Source: Allomesorhizobium camelthorni (GTDB lineage: Bacteria; Pseudomonadota; Alphaproteobacteria; Rhizobiales; Rhizobiaceae). From it: a stretch of DNA of 62,649 bases. A program made the position numbers and the translations under genes. The stretch is from positions 1 to 62,649 of the forward strand of contig NZ_JAAKZF010000033.1 of the NCBI RefSeq assembly GCF_011045125.1, given 5' to 3'. Of this stretch, positions 1 to 9,473 are shown piece by piece; the stretch's first letter is position 1; every line of letters begins with the position of its first letter. The notes beneath the pieces are model-generated. The model saw only the letters and a list, made by a program, of their open reading frames with translations, was not told where the DNA came from and searched no databases.

Positions 1-702
1 CTACGAATTTATGCTGACCAGTAGTGCGTTAACACTCTCTCGATCTACATCCTTTTCCAATTCAAAAGCAATTGATCTGCCTTCCTCAAGATCAAATGCA
101 CGACCTGTGCCGTTGTTAGCGTTAAAGCTGCCGATACTAAAAAGCTTTGTGCGGATCTCGTTATTGATAACCGACTCCCAGACATACCGCTTGGTACCTG
201 GATTAAGGTTAGCAATTTGCATCCTTTCGGTGACATTATTTATGTTTATTGTGATGGCACCGTGATTGATCACATTATGTCCCAATCGAATTGATGGCTC
301 CACTGCATCGACCAGCGCGGCGACATCGCCACCCCTTGTAGCCTCTAGTGCTCGAATATTCTCCGGTTCATCAGCAACAGCCACGCCGGTAGCTCGACTG
401 TAGATGGCTTTCAGCAAATCCGTCAGCAAGTTGCCGGCTACTCCGGCACCAAGAGCTCCGACAATTGCTGCGGCCTGCCAATCAACCTCGTAAAGAGATT
501 CGAAACTCCCTGGCTTCTGAGCGATAAGATTAAAAGTCAGAGGAACATTGCCAAACTCTCTCCTTCGAACCTTCCCCTCAACGATATAGTTTGCAACTAT
601 GAGGATTGTGCGTGTTATCCCAACCAAGCTTTGGGTACCATCATATGCGGGCAATTTATGCAGATCAGCAAGATTACCTTCAAATTTCACGTCCAGAAGC
701 AT
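1..702 (-). CDS. Conserved hypothetical protein, unrecognised
   Basis: The gene encodes 233 residues and is complete, with its TAG stop lying on the first three bases of the window. I do not recognise the family. There is no signal peptide. A short glycine/alanine-rich hydrophobic stretch (about residues 75-92, AAAIVGALGAGVAG) could be one membrane or amphipathic helix. The C-terminal half is rich in Asn, Glu and Arg. Codon and base use are visibly more AT-rich than in the following genes, which suggests acquired DNA. It sits alone next to a palindromic repeat. I infer an accessory gene of unknown role. Confidence 0.6.
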   Translation of the reverse strand: MLLDVKFEGNLADLHKLPAYDGTQSLVGITRTILIVANYIVEGKVRRREFGNVPLTFNLIAQKPGSFESLYEVDWQAAAIVGALGAGVAGNLLTDLLKAIYSRATGVAVADEPENIRALEATRGGDVAALVDAVEPSIRLGHNVINHGAITININNVTERMQIANLNPGTKRYVWESVINNEIRTKLFSIGSFNANNGTGRAFDLEEGRSIAFELEKDVDRESVNALLVSINS

Positions 703-782
703 GTACTACCCCCAATTTGCCCTTTCGCGAATCTACAAGCTACAGTAGCAAAGTTGAATCTACAACATTGAACGAATTGCAG

Positions 783-883
783 GCTCGCGGCTCACCATGA
801 GGGGGGTTTGGGGTCGCCGCGCCATATTCTGAAACGCCGAAGACGAAGCGAGGCATCAGTCGCCCTCATGGTGAGCCGTGAGC
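783..883. repeat. Palindromic intergenic repeat downstream of ugpC
   Basis: Bases 783-803 and 863-883 form a 21-base inverted repeat with one mismatch (core GGCTCACCATGAGG / CCTCATGGTGAGCC), separated by about 59 bases. It lies beyond the ends of two genes transcribed in the same direction. The sequence style matches the dispersed palindromic elements common between rhizobial genes. It may form a long mRNA hairpin after ugpC, but no T-tract marks it as a classical terminator. Confidence 0.65.
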
Positions 884-923
884 CCATCGAACGATCGAAC
901 CACGAGGGCGCTTGGCGCGCTTC

Positions 924-2069
924 CTATCCCACCCGTTTTCCCGCCTGATCGAACCAGTGCAGCTTTTCCGCCCGGACTACGACCCGTAGCTGGTCGCCCG
1001 GTCTGGCGGTGGCGCGGCCATGGACGCGCACGATGATGCGTGTTCCGGCAGCGGCGCAGTACAGAAAGCTTTCGGCGCCGACCGGCTCGACCGCTTCGAC
1101 GGCGGCGGGAATGGCCAATGCTCCGCCCGGGGCTTCCGCGCCATGGGTGACGTCGGCGTCTTCCGGGCGGAAGCCGAGCGTGGCGGCGGCTTGCGGCGCG
1201 AATGGGACAACAGAACCGTCGGTCAGCATCGGGGCTGCGGAAGCAAGGGCTGTTGAGCCAGCGGCTGAACCGTGGCCGACGGCGGCCATCTCTTCCGGAG
1301 AGCCGGCCGGCATCCGACCTGCCCCGCCGCGCGTGAGCGCCAAAAGGTTCATCGGCGGCGCGCCGATGAAGCTCGCGACGAAGGTGGAGGCCGGCTTTTC
1401 ATAGATGTCGAGCGGATCGCCGATCTGTTCGACGAGCCCTGCATTCATCACCACCAGCTGGTCGGCGAGCGTCATCGCCTCGAGCTGGTCATGCGTGACA
1501 TAGACGGATGTGACGCCGAGCGCGCGCTGCAAATTCTTTATCTCGACCCGCATCTGGCCGCGCAGCTTGGCGTCGAGATTGGAGAGCGGCTCGTCGAACA
1601 GGAAGACCTTCGGGTTGCGCACGATGGCGCGGCCCATGGCCACGCGCTGGCGCTGGCCGCCGGACAGCTCGCGCGGGCGGCGGTCGAGCAGGGCGGAAAG
1701 CTCCAGCGTCTTTGCCGTCTCGCGCACCCGCTTGTCGATTTCGTCCTTGGGCGTGCCGCGGTTGCGCAGGCCGTAGGCCATGTTGTCGTAGACCTTCATA
1801 TGCGGGTAGAGCGCGTAATTCTGGAACACCATGGCGATGTCGCGCTCGGTCGGCCCGATCGCGTTGACCACCTTGCCGTCGATCGAGACAGTGCCGGCCG
1901 AGATCGATTCCAGCCCGGCGATCATGCGCAGAAGCGTGGACTTGCCGCAGCCCGACGGGCCGACCAGCACGCACAGCGCCTTGTCGGGAATGGCGATGGA
2001 GACGCCCTTCACCGCTTCGACGCCTCCAGCGTAGATCTTCTTGACGTCCTTCAAGTCGACTGTCGCCAC
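924..2069 (-). CDS. ugpC: sn-glycerol-3-phosphate ABC transporter ATP-binding protein UgpC
   Basis: ATPase that powers uptake of glycerol-3-phosphate or related phosphodiesters through UgpAE. Walker A (GPSGCGKST, about 37-45), the ABC signature LSGGQ (about 135-139) and Walker B (VFLFDE, about 155-160) are intact, followed by a C-terminal TOBE-like regulatory domain. At 381 residues it is somewhat longer than usual because of an Ala/Gly/Ser-rich insertion around 245-290. I chose the GTG at 2069: it has GGAG upstream and starts just after the ugpE stop. An ATG at 2093 would overlap ugpE by 20 bases. It is the last gene of a ugpB-A-E-C operon. The exact substrate within the CUT1 group is inferred from context. 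Confidence 0.88.
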   Translation of the reverse strand: MATVDLKDVKKIYAGGVEAVKGVSIAIPDKALCVLVGPSGCGKSTLLRMIAGLESISAGTVSIDGKVVNAIGPTERDIAMVFQNYALYPHMKVYDNMAYGLRNRGTPKDEIDKRVRETAKTLELSALLDRRPRELSGGQRQRVAMGRAIVRNPKVFLFDEPLSNLDAKLRGQMRVEIKNLQRALGVTSVYVTHDQLEAMTLADQLVVMNAGLVEQIGDPLDIYEKPASTFVASFIGAPPMNLLALTRGGAGRMPAGSPEEMAAVGHGSAAGSTALASAAPMLTDGSVVPFAPQAAATLGFRPEDADVTHGAEAPGGALAIPAAVEAVEPVGAESFLYCAAAGTRIIVRVHGRATARPGDQLRVVVRAEKLHWFDQAGKRVG

Positions 2070-2073
2070 GCTC

Positions 2074-2922
2074 TTACTTCTCCGTATCGACAAGGCCGCG
2101 CACGAACCAGCGCTGCATCAGCACCACCACCAGAATTGGCGGCACGATGGCCAGCATGCAGGTGACCATGACCAGGTGCCATTCGGTGTCGGCGTCGGCG
2201 AAGGAAATCATCTTCCGGAGCGCGATGACGATGGTGTTCATGTCGTTGCGGTTGGTGACGAGCAGCGGCCAGAGATATTGCGTCCAGCCGTAGATGAACA
2301 GGATGACGAACAGCGCCGCAATATTGGTCTTGGACAGCGGCAGCAGGATATCCTTGAAGAAGCGGAACGGCCCTGCGCCGTCCACTCGCGCGGCCTCGAC
2401 CAGTTCCCCCGGAATGGTGAGGAAGAACTGGCGGAACAGCAGCGTGGCGGTGGCCGAGGCGATGATTGGGATGATGAGGCCGGCATAGGTGTCGATCAGG
2501 CCGAAATCGACCATCACCTTATAGGTCGGCAGGATGCGCACCTCGACCGGCAGCATCAGCGTGATGAAGATCAGCCAGAAGAATGTCATCCTGAGCGGGA
2601 AGCGGAAGAACACGATCGCATAGGCAGACAGGATGGAGATGCAGATCTTGCCGAGCGCGATGCCGAGCGCCATCACGGTGGTGTTGAAGAGCAGCGTTCC
2701 GACCGAGACGCCGCCGATGCGCCCCACGCCGCCGAACAGCGCCTCCGAATAGTTTTCGACGAACCTGTCGCCCGGGAGAAGCGGCAGTGGCGGGCGCAGG
2801 ATGGTCTGCAGCGAATGCGTCGAGGCGACGAAGGTGTAGTAGATCGGGAAAGCGACGATAAGGATGCCGAGGATCAGCACCGCATGCCCGATGAAGGTGC
2901 GGAGGGGGTAGGATTCGGTCAT
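2074..2922 (-). CDS. ugpE: Glycerol-3-phosphate ABC transporter permease UgpE
   Basis: Inner-membrane permease of 282 residues with about six membrane helices and the binding-protein-dependent transport loop ([23 protein letters not shown], seen around 175-200), where the ATPase docks. It pairs with UgpA. ATG at 2922 is preceded by a strong Shine-Dalgarno (AAGGGGGAG) that is contributed by the end of the palindromic repeat filling the ugpA-ugpE gap. The stop is four bases before the UgpC start, so the two are translationally linked. Confidence 0.88.
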   Translation of the reverse strand: MTESYPLRTFIGHAVLILGILIVAFPIYYTFVASTHSLQTILRPPLPLLPGDRFVENYSEALFGGVGRIGGVSVGTLLFNTTVMALGIALGKICISILSAYAIVFFRFPLRMTFFWLIFITLMLPVEVRILPTYKVMVDFGLIDTYAGLIIPIIASATATLLFRQFFLTIPGELVEAARVDGAGPFRFFKDILLPLSKTNIAALFVILFIYGWTQYLWPLLVTNRNDMNTIVIALRKMISFADADTEWHLVMVTCMLAIVPPILVVVLMQRWFVRGLVDTEK

Positions 2923-2930
2923 GGGAATAC

Positions 2931-3075
2931 GCTCCCCCTTGCGGAGAGGTTCGGCGCGCAGCGCCGGGTCGGGGCTCGCGAAGAATGCCGGGTTCTTGGA
3001 AGACGGAGAACTTCGTCGTCACCCCCACCCCGCTCCGCTTCGCGGATCGACCCTCCCCGCAAGGGGGAGGGTAAA
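2931..3075. repeat. Rhizobial palindromic repeat inside the ugp operon
   Basis: The 162-base ugpA-ugpE gap is filled by a GC-rich mosaic repeat. Its ends are CTCCCCCTTGCGG (2931 on) and CCGCAAGGGGGAGGG (about 3057-3071), with GCTCCGCTTCGCGGATCG in the middle. This CCCTCCCCGCAAGGGGGAGGG theme is widespread between genes in Mesorhizobium and relatives. In the ugp mRNA it would fold into stable hairpins and so may set relative levels of the upstream and downstream cistrons. Confidence 0.7.
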
Positions 3076-3084
3076 GAACGCGCC

Positions 3085-3969
3085 TCACCCATAATGCACC
3101 TTCTTTTCCACGTAGCGGAACTGAATGGCGGTGAGCGCAATGACGATGACCATCAGGATCACCGACTGCGCGGCCGAATCGCCGAGGATCAGATTGACGA
3201 AACCGTCATTGTAGACCTTGTAGACCAGCGTCTCGGTGGCCTTGCCCGGACCGCCGCCGGTGACGGCGTGAATAATGCCGAACGTGTCGAAGAACGCATA
3301 GACTGTGTTCACGACCAGCAGGAAGAAGGTTGTCGGCGCAAGCAGCGGGAAGACGATGGTCCAGAAGCGCTTGGTCGGCCCCGCCCCGTCGATCGCCGCG
3401 GCTTCGATGAGCGTCTTGGGGATAGCCTGCAGCCCGGCCACGAAGAACAGGAAATTGTAGCTGATCTGCTTCCAGGAGGCGGCCGCGACCACCAGCACCA
3501 TGGCGTCGCCGCCGTCGAGCAGCGGGTTCCAGGCGATGCCGAGCCAACGCAAGCCATAGGCCAGCGTACCGATCGACGGGTTGAACAGGAACAGCCACAG
3601 CATGCCGGCGATGGCCGGCGCCACCGCGTAGGGCCAGATCATCAGCGTGCGGTAGAGTCCGCGGCCGCGAATGACCTTGTCCGCCATGACGGCCAGCAAA
3701 AGCGCGGTGACCATGGCGACCGCGGCGGTAGCGATTGAAAACACCGCGGTGACCCTAACCGAATTCAGGTAGTTTGGATCGGCGAGCACGCGGGCGAAAT
3801 TGTCGAACCAGACGAATTGCGACTTCAGCCCGAACGGATCTTCCCTGAGCATCGACTGGTAGAGGGCCTGGCTCGCCGGCCAGTAGAAGAAGACCAGCGT
3901 GATGGCGAGCTGCGGCGCGAGCAGCAGGTATGGCAGGATCTTGTTGGGGAAGACGACGCGTGGGGACAA
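3085..3969 (-). CDS. ugpA: Glycerol-3-phosphate ABC transporter permease UgpA
   Basis: Permease subunit of 294 residues with six predicted membrane helices and the EAA-type loop ([22 protein letters not shown], around 188-210). It forms the translocation pore with UgpE. The start is a TTG at 3969 (TTG TCC CCA), with AAAGG seven bases upstream; no ATG occurs in the N-terminal region in this frame. It lies second in the operon, separated from ugpB and from ugpE by repeat-filled gaps of about 144 and 162 bases. Confidence 0.88.
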   Translation of the reverse strand: MSPRVVFPNKILPYLLLAPQLAITLVFFYWPASQALYQSMLREDPFGLKSQFVWFDNFARVLADPNYLNSVRVTAVFSIATAAVAMVTALLLAVMADKVIRGRGLYRTLMIWPYAVAPAIAGMLWLFLFNPSIGTLAYGLRWLGIAWNPLLDGGDAMVLVVAAASWKQISYNFLFFVAGLQAIPKTLIEAAAIDGAGPTKRFWTIVFPLLAPTTFFLLVVNTVYAFFDTFGIIHAVTGGGPGKATETLVYKVYNDGFVNLILGDSAAQSVILMVIVIALTAIQFRYVEKKVHYG

Positions 3970-4010
3970 AAGAAACCTTTAGTCGCGATGTGCAGATCCT
4001 GAAACGATGG

Positions 4011-4090
4011 CGCCGCCCCTCACCCGTACCCTCTCCCCGTTATCCTTCGACAAGCTCAGGACGGGGCGAGGGGTCGCCAGCGTGAGGGCC
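4011..4090. repeat. Palindromic repeat between ugpB and ugpA
   Basis: The gap holds an imperfect inverted repeat, ACCCTCTCCCCGT against ACGGGGCGAGGGGT, with a loop containing the common dispersed motif CCTTCGACAAGCTCAGGA. By position just after ugpB it could act like the hairpin between malE and malF in enteric bacteria, protecting the abundant binding-protein message from 3' decay. That role is an inference. Confidence 0.6.
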
Positions 4091-4113
4091 AGTTTCGACG
4101 TTGCAGAGTTAAT

Positions 4114-5424
4114 TCAGTTCCCGATCGCCTGCTGGATCGCTGCGTTGCCGCGCGAGACGGCATTGTCGAGCGCCTGCTGCGCCGTCTGCTCGCCGGCCAG
4201 CATCTTCTCCAATTCCTCGTTCTGGATGTCGCGCACCTGCGGCAGGTTGACGAGGCGCACGCCGCGCGAATTCTCGGTCGGCTCCTTGCCCAGCATCTGG
4301 TTGATCGGCGTCTCGCGGCCTGGGTTCTTTTCGTAGAAGCCGGACTTCTTGGTTTCCTCGTAAGCCGTGAGCGTCACCGGCAGATAGCCGGACACCTGGT
4401 GCAGGCGGGCCTGGATTTCGGTCTGCGACAGGAAGTCGAAGAAGGCCGCCACACCCTTGTATTCCTCGTCGGACTTGCCGCCGAAGACCCACAGGCTGGC
4501 GCCGCCGGGAATGGTGTTCTGCGGCGCGCCAGTGACTTCCGGATCATAGGGAAGTTGGCCGATGCCGTAATTCATGCCCGACTTGACGATGTCGCCGAGG
4601 CCGCCCGACGATTCGGTGAAGATGCCGCATTCGCCGGCCAGGAAAATCTGCTTGGCTTCGGAAGTGCGGCCGCCATAGCGGAACACGCCTTCCTTGGCGA
4701 GGTCGGCGAGCGCCTGGAAGTGCTTCACGAACACCGGCGAATTGATCTTCAGCTCGACATCGACGCCGGCCAGGCCGTTTTCATTGGTGCCGTATTGCTG
4801 GTTGTTCCAGGCCGTGAAGTTTTCGAGATGTATCCAGGTCAGCCAGGTCGAGGTGTAGCCGCAAGACGCAGCACCGCTGGTCTTGATCTTGCGCGCGGCC
4901 TCCCAGACTTCCGGCCAGGTCTTCGGCGGATTGTTCACGTCGAGGCCGGCCTTCTCGAAAATGTCCTTGTTGAAATAGAGGATCGGCGAGGAGGAGTTGT
5001 AGGGGAAGGATAGCATGGTGCCGTCCGGCTTCGAATAATAGGCGACGATGCCCGGCAGGTACTGGCTCTTGTCGAACTGCTTGCCGCCCATGGAGAGTAT
5101 CTCGGCGACGGGCTTGACCGCGCCTTCGGCGGCCATCATGACGCCGGTGCCGACATCGAACACCTGCATGATGTGCGGCGGCTGCTTGGCGCGGAAGGCG
5201 GCGATGCCGGCATTCAGCGTCTCGGGATAGGTGCCCTTGAACACCGGAACGACCTTGTATTCGCTCTGGCTCTCGTTGAATTCCTTTGACAGCGTATCGA
5301 CGACCTCATTGTTGGCGCCGGTCATTGCATGCCACCAGGAGATTTCGGTGACGGCGAATGCGGACGATGTCGAAAGCAAAGTGACGGCGGCGGCTACACC
5401 GGCCGCAAGGCCTTGAAATTTCAT
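4114..5424 (-). CDS. ugpB: Glycerol-3-phosphate ABC transporter substrate-binding protein UgpB
   Basis: Periplasmic solute-binding protein of 436 residues, usual length for UgpB. A Sec signal peptide (about 1-24) ends at AFA. The mature protein opens with VTEISWWHAMTG, typical of the family, in which tryptophan and neighbouring residues line the ligand pocket. It delivers glycerol-3-phosphate or glycerophosphodiesters to UgpAE. It is the first gene of the operon. The 217-base region upstream (5425-5641) should hold the promoter; one CTGTCAC half-site is visible there on the minus strand, but no full Pho box. Confidence 0.9.
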   Translation of the reverse strand: MKFQGLAAGVAAAVTLLSTSSAFAVTEISWWHAMTGANNEVVDTLSKEFNESQSEYKVVPVFKGTYPETLNAGIAAFRAKQPPHIMQVFDVGTGVMMAAEGAVKPVAEILSMGGKQFDKSQYLPGIVAYYSKPDGTMLSFPYNSSSPILYFNKDIFEKAGLDVNNPPKTWPEVWEAARKIKTSGAASCGYTSTWLTWIHLENFTAWNNQQYGTNENGLAGVDVELKINSPVFVKHFQALADLAKEGVFRYGGRTSEAKQIFLAGECGIFTESSGGLGDIVKSGMNYGIGQLPYDPEVTGAPQNTIPGGASLWVFGGKSDEEYKGVAAFFDFLSQTEIQARLHQVSGYLPVTLTAYEETKKSGFYEKNPGRETPINQMLGKEPTENSRGVRLVNLPQVRDIQNEELEKMLAGEQTAQQALDNAVSRGNAAIQQAIGN

Positions 5425-5641
5425 GTTTCTCTCCCGTTTATGGTTGGCAAGATGGCTGGTCTCGCAGGGGGAGTATCGGTCGATTGTGACAGTGAGACAA
5501 CGGTTTTGTTGCCGCTTCGTGAATTTTCATGTGCATTTCGGTTGGAGTTCGTTTCGGCAGGCATAAGAAGGCGCGCAGGGGCCTGCTGACCCCGCCCGTG
5601 ATGAGGCGGAGTTGAGGCAGCGCTACATCGGGAACCGTGTG

Positions 5642-6331
5642 TCAGCCGCCGATCGCCACACCGATCAGCTTCCTGGCGTCGTCGCTCGACCATTCGGCCG
5701 GGCCGTTCATGTGGGCGAGCAGGCAGCCTTCGCCGTCGACCAGCAGCGTGACCGGCAGGCCGAGCGCCAGGCCGCGCATCTTGAGTTCCTCGAAAGTCGC
5801 CATCGTATTGTCGCGGTAGTAGCCGAGCGCCTCCACGCCGGTGTCGGCCAGGAACTTCTTCCGCTTGGCGTCATCGCCGGTGTCGACATTGACCGCCACC
5901 ACCTCGAATTTTTCGCTGCCCAATTCCTTCTGCAGGGCGTCGAGCGCCGGCATTTCGGCGCGGCATGGCGCGCACCAGGTCGCCCACAGATTGACCAGCA
6001 GGGTCTTGCCGGCGCGGTCGGCGACGGTCATGGCGTTGCCGTCCGGCGCATTGAAGGCGAGCGTCTTGAGCGATTGCGGCGGATCGGCCGGCAGCATCGC
6101 CGCGACTTCGCCGGTAGCGGCCGCCGCTACCGTCTTGGCGCGATCGGCCTTTGCGGCGCAGAGCTTGGAATTGGCGTCGGCGTTGACGACCGCGCCCGCA
6201 GCCGATGGCGGGGCGTTGTTGCCAGACAGGGTCGCGCTGACATATACCGCCACGGCGCCTGCCAACGCCCCCGCAAGCGCGGCCACGGCCAGCAGCCGCG
6301 GGACAGGTATCAGTTTCTTTCGATCAGCCAT
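5642..6331 (-). CDS. tlpA: TlpA-family thiol:disulfide oxidoreductase
   Basis: Membrane-anchored periplasmic thioredoxin of 229 residues. An N-terminal helix (about 13-33) anchors it. The thioredoxin fold carries the active site WCAPC at 119-123 ([19 protein letters not shown]). TlpA-like proteins keep cysteines of exported targets reduced, notably for cytochrome oxidase assembly. The extra cysteine near residue 58 (KLCAAK) lies in the linker. The gene is divergent from argH with only 38 bases between start codons, so the two promoters must overlap each other or the coding sequences; this tlpA-argH pairing is usual in rhizobia. Confidence 0.88.
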   Translation of the reverse strand: MADRKKLIPVPRLLAVAALAGALAGAVAVYVSATLSGNNAPPSAAGAVVNADANSKLCAAKADRAKTVAAAATGEVAAMLPADPPQSLKTLAFNAPDGNAMTVADRAGKTLLVNLWATWCAPCRAEMPALDALQKELGSEKFEVVAVNVDTGDDAKRKKFLADTGVEALGYYRDNTMATFEELKMRGLALGLPVTLLVDGEGCLLAHMNGPAEWSSDDARKLIGVAIGG

Positions 6332-6369
6332 TTCAGTTCAATCTTAATCTCCGGAGCCCGATTAGCACG

Positions 6370-7770
6370 ATGAGCGACAAGAAGGCCAGCAACGCCATGT
6401 GGGGCGGACGTTTTGCCTCTGGTCCGGCCGCGATCATGGAGGCGATAAACGCCTCGATCGGTTTCGACAAAAAACTCTACGCCCAGGACATTCGCGGATC
6501 GATCGCGCATTCCGAGATGCTGGCTGAAACGCGCATCATCGAGCGCCAGGATCAAGAGAAAATCGCTCACGGGCTGAACACGATTTTGGCAGAGATCGAG
6601 GCCGGCGATTTCGAATTCTCGACCCGGCTCGAGGACATCCACATGAACATCGAGGCGCGGCTGGCCGAACTGATCGGGCCGGCGGCGGGCCGCCTGCACA
6701 CGGCGCGTTCGCGCAACGACCAGGTGGCGCTGGATTTCCGGCTGTGGGTCAAGGATGAGCTGCATCGCGTCGCCGAGGCGCTGAAAGGGTTGATCGCCGC
6801 TTTCCTGACGCGCGCCGAGCACCATGCCGCGACCGTCATGCCGGGCTTTACCCACATGCAGACCGCGCAGCCGGTGACCTTCGGCCACCATTGCATGGCC
6901 TATATCGAGATGTTCTCGCGCGACCTTTCGCGGATGCGCGACGCCATCGAGCGGATGGACGAGAGCCCGCTGGGTGCTGCCGCGCTGGCCGGCACCGGCT
7001 TCCCGATCGACCGGCAGATGACCGCGAAGGCGCTCGGCTTTCGCGAACCGACCCGCAATTCGCTGGACAGCGTTTCCGACCGCGATTTCGCGCTGGAGTT
7101 TTTGTCGATCGCAGCGATCTGCGCGACGCATCTGTCGCGGCTGGCGGAGGAGATCGTCATCTGGTCGACGCCGCAATTCGGCTTCGTGCGGCTGTCGGAC
7201 AGTTTTTCGACCGGCTCTTCCATCATGCCCCAGAAGAAGAACCCGGACGCGGCCGAACTGGTGCGCGCCAAGACCGGCCGGGTTAACGGCCATCTGATCG
7301 GGCTCTTGACCGTGATGAAGGGGCTTCCGCTGACCTATTCCAAGGACATGCAGGAAGACAAGGAAGCCGTGTTCGACGCCGCCGAGACGCTCGACCTGAT
7401 GCTGGCGGCGATGACCGGCATGGTCGGCGACATGGAGATCAACGAGGCGGCGATGAAGAAGGCGGCCGGCTCGGGCTATTCGACCGCGACCGACCTCGCC
7501 GACTGGCTGGTGCGCACGCTCGGCCTGCCCTTCCGCGAAGCGCACCACGTGACCGGCCGTGCCGTGGCGCTGGCCGAGTCAAGGAAGCTCGGGCTTGAAA
7601 AGCTCAGCCTCAAGGATCTGCAGTCGGTTCATCCCGGCATAACCGACGACGTGTTTTCGGTGCTGTCGGTGCAGAATTCGGTGAAGAGCCGCACATCCTT
7701 CGGCGGCACCGCGCCCGCCGAGGTGAGGAAGCAGATACGCTACTGGAAGAAGCGGCTCGGCAAGGCGTGA
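6370..7770 (+). CDS. argH: Argininosuccinate lyase
   Basis: Catalyses the last step of arginine synthesis, argininosuccinate to arginine plus fumarate, in the cytosol. The 466-residue length is normal for the fumarase/aspartase superfamily. Diagnostic motifs are HTARSRND at 110-117, the catalytic-base region [10 protein letters not shown] around 159-168 (His162) and the signature loop [12 protein letters not shown] at 282-293 with its mobile serine. It is followed by lptM and lysA on the same strand, a conserved alphaproteobacterial order. Confidence 0.97.
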   Translation: MSDKKASNAMWGGRFASGPAAIMEAINASIGFDKKLYAQDIRGSIAHSEMLAETRIIERQDQEKIAHGLNTILAEIEAGDFEFSTRLEDIHMNIEARLAELIGPAAGRLHTARSRNDQVALDFRLWVKDELHRVAEALKGLIAAFLTRAEHHAATVMPGFTHMQTAQPVTFGHHCMAYIEMFSRDLSRMRDAIERMDESPLGAAALAGTGFPIDRQMTAKALGFREPTRNSLDSVSDRDFALEFLSIAAICATHLSRLAEEIVIWSTPQFGFVRLSDSFSTGSSIMPQKKNPDAAELVRAKTGRVNGHLIGLLTVMKGLPLTYSKDMQEDKEAVFDAAETLDLMLAAMTGMVGDMEINEAAMKKAAGSGYSTATDLADWLVRTLGLPFREAHHVTGRAVALAESRKLGLEKLSLKDLQSVHPGITDDVFSVLSVQNSVKSRTSFGGTAPAEVRKQIRYWKKRLGKA

Positions 7771-7840
7771 TTTGCCGGGGTGCAATGGCAAAAAAACTTC
7801 GCTACAAGCGGCAGGCTGATTTTCTCGGGACGGATGCGTG

Positions 7841-8047
7841 ATGACCGGAAGCAGGATTTTGACGATTTTGGTGCTTCTGGCGGCGCTCGGCGCGGTTTCC
7901 GCGTGCGGGCGCAAGGCGCCGCTGGATACGCCCTACCAGGCCGCCATCGACGCCCGCAAGGAGGCTGAGAGAGCCAACGAACCGGTGCCGCCCGAGCCGC
8001 AGCCGCCGGTCAAGGACAAGCCGTTCATCCTCGACCCGCTGCTTTAG
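7841..8047 (+). CDS. lptM: Small lipoprotein, LptM/YifL type
   Basis: A 68-residue outer-membrane lipoprotein. The signal peptide ends in a lipobox with Cys at about residue 22 (AVSAC), followed by GRKAPLDTPY, the short conserved segment of LptM (YifL). The rest is proline-rich. In E. coli LptM assists disulfide maturation of the LptDE LPS translocon; transferring that role here is inference. The start is the ATG at 7841; a GTG directly before it (7838) is an alternative. argH and lysA flank it, as in many proteobacteria where lptM precedes lysA. Confidence 0.8.
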   Translation: MTGSRILTILVLLAALGAVSACGRKAPLDTPYQAAIDARKEAERANEPVPPEPQPPVKDKPFILDPLL

Positions 8048-8099
8048 GCTTGCATAGCCGGCCGAATTTCATCGCTTTTCCTGTCCGGGACAAAAGACA

Positions 8100-9365
8100 G
8101 TGAACCATTTCGACTATCGCGACGGCGTGCTGCATGCCGAGGACGTCGCCCTGCCCGACATCGCGCAGGCGGTGGGGACGCCGTTCTACTGCTATTCGAC
8201 GGCGACGCTGACGCGGCACTTCAATGTCTTCCGCAAGGCTTTCGAGGGGCTGGACTCGCTCGTATGCTACGCCCTGAAGGCCAATTCCAACCAGGCGGTG
8301 CTGACGACACTGGCAAAGCTCGGCGCCGGCGCCGACGTGGTTTCGGAAGGTGAATTGCGGCGCGCGCTGGCGGCCGGAATCCCGCCGGAAAAGATCGTGT
8401 TCTCAGGCGTCGGCAAGACCTCGCGCGAGATGGATTTCGCGCTTGCCGCCGGCATCCTCTGCTTCAATGTCGAATCCGAACCGGAACTGGAACTGCTTTC
8501 CGAGCGCGCGGTGGCCGCCGGCAAGATCGCGCCGGTCTCGCTGCGCATCAATCCGGACGTCGACGCGAAGACCCACAAGAAGATCTCGACCGGCCGCGCC
8601 GAGAACAAGTTCGGCATCCCCTGGCAGCGCGCCCGGCAGGTCTATGCCCGCGCCGCAGGACTGCCGGGCATAAAAGTCGCCGGCATCGACACCCATATCG
8701 GCAGCCAGATCACCGACCTGCAACCGTTCGACGACGCCTTCGCCCTTCTAGTCGAACTGGTCGGCACGCTGAAGGCGGACGGCCACGCCATCGAGCACAT
8801 CGACCTCGGCGGCGGGCTTGGCATCCCCTACCGCACCGACAATTCGCCGCCGCCCCTGCCCGACGCCTATGCGCAGATCGTGAAGAAGCATGTGGGAAAT
8901 CTCGGACTCAAGGTGATGTTCGAGCCGGGCCGGCTGATTGTCGGCAATGCCGGTATACTGGTTTCGCAGGTGATCTTCGTGAAGGAAGGCGACGCCAAGA
9001 ACTTCCTGATCGTCGATGCGGCCATGAACGATCTGGTGCGCCCGACGCTCTACGACGCCTTCCACGACATCCGGCCGGTGGTGCGCCAGCCCGCCGACGC
9101 GCCGCGCATGACAGCCGACATTGTCGGGCCGGTCTGCGAAACCGGCGACTATCTCGGCCACGACCGCGACCTGCCGCGGCTGAAGGCCGGCGACCTGATC
9201 GCCATCGGCACTGCCGGCGCCTATGGCGCGGTGCAGGCAGGCACCTATAATACCCGGCTGCTGGTGCCGGAAGTGCTGGTCAAGGGCGACGCGTTCCACG
9301 TCGTGCGGCCGCGCCAGAGCTATGACGAGCTGATCGGGCTGGATTCCGTACCGGACTGGTTTTGA
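8100..9365 (+). CDS. lysA: Diaminopimelate decarboxylase
   Basis: Converts meso-diaminopimelate to lysine, the last step of lysine synthesis; PLP-dependent. The 421-residue alanine-racemase-fold protein carries the PLP lysine in CYALKANSNQ (Lys60), the HIGSQ motif near 200 and the substrate-side CETGDYLGHDR region near 345. The start is GTG at 8100, giving the family-typical MNHFDYRDG N-terminus. It is downstream of lptM by 52 bases and likely cotranscribed. Confidence 0.97.
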   Translation: MNHFDYRDGVLHAEDVALPDIAQAVGTPFYCYSTATLTRHFNVFRKAFEGLDSLVCYALKANSNQAVLTTLAKLGAGADVVSEGELRRALAAGIPPEKIVFSGVGKTSREMDFALAAGILCFNVESEPELELLSERAVAAGKIAPVSLRINPDVDAKTHKKISTGRAENKFGIPWQRARQVYARAAGLPGIKVAGIDTHIGSQITDLQPFDDAFALLVELVGTLKADGHAIEHIDLGGGLGIPYRTDNSPPPLPDAYAQIVKKHVGNLGLKVMFEPGRLIVGNAGILVSQVIFVKEGDAKNFLIVDAAMNDLVRPTLYDAFHDIRPVVRQPADAPRMTADIVGPVCETGDYLGHDRDLPRLKAGDLIAIGTAGAYGAVQAGTYNTRLLVPEVLVKGDAFHVVRPRQSYDELIGLDSVPDWF

Positions 9366-9473
9366 TCTTCCTTCCAATCACGTTTTCGCCAGTCGCCTCG
9401 CCTTTGCCGTGTTTGCTGCTATCTTTTGAGTCGTAGGCCGCGCGCTCCCGCGCGGCTAATGCTGGAAGGGCCG

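Noticed and set aside
2041-3738. 565-codon open frame antisense to ugpE and ugpA
   Set aside because: It is composed of Asp, Arg, Glu, His and Gln runs typical of a GC-rich shadow frame opposite a membrane protein gene; no recognisable domain.
5425-5641. Possible Pho box upstream of ugpB
   Set aside because: One CTGTCAC half-site is visible on the minus strand near 5485, but the second repeat at 11-base spacing matches only about 4 of 7 positions.
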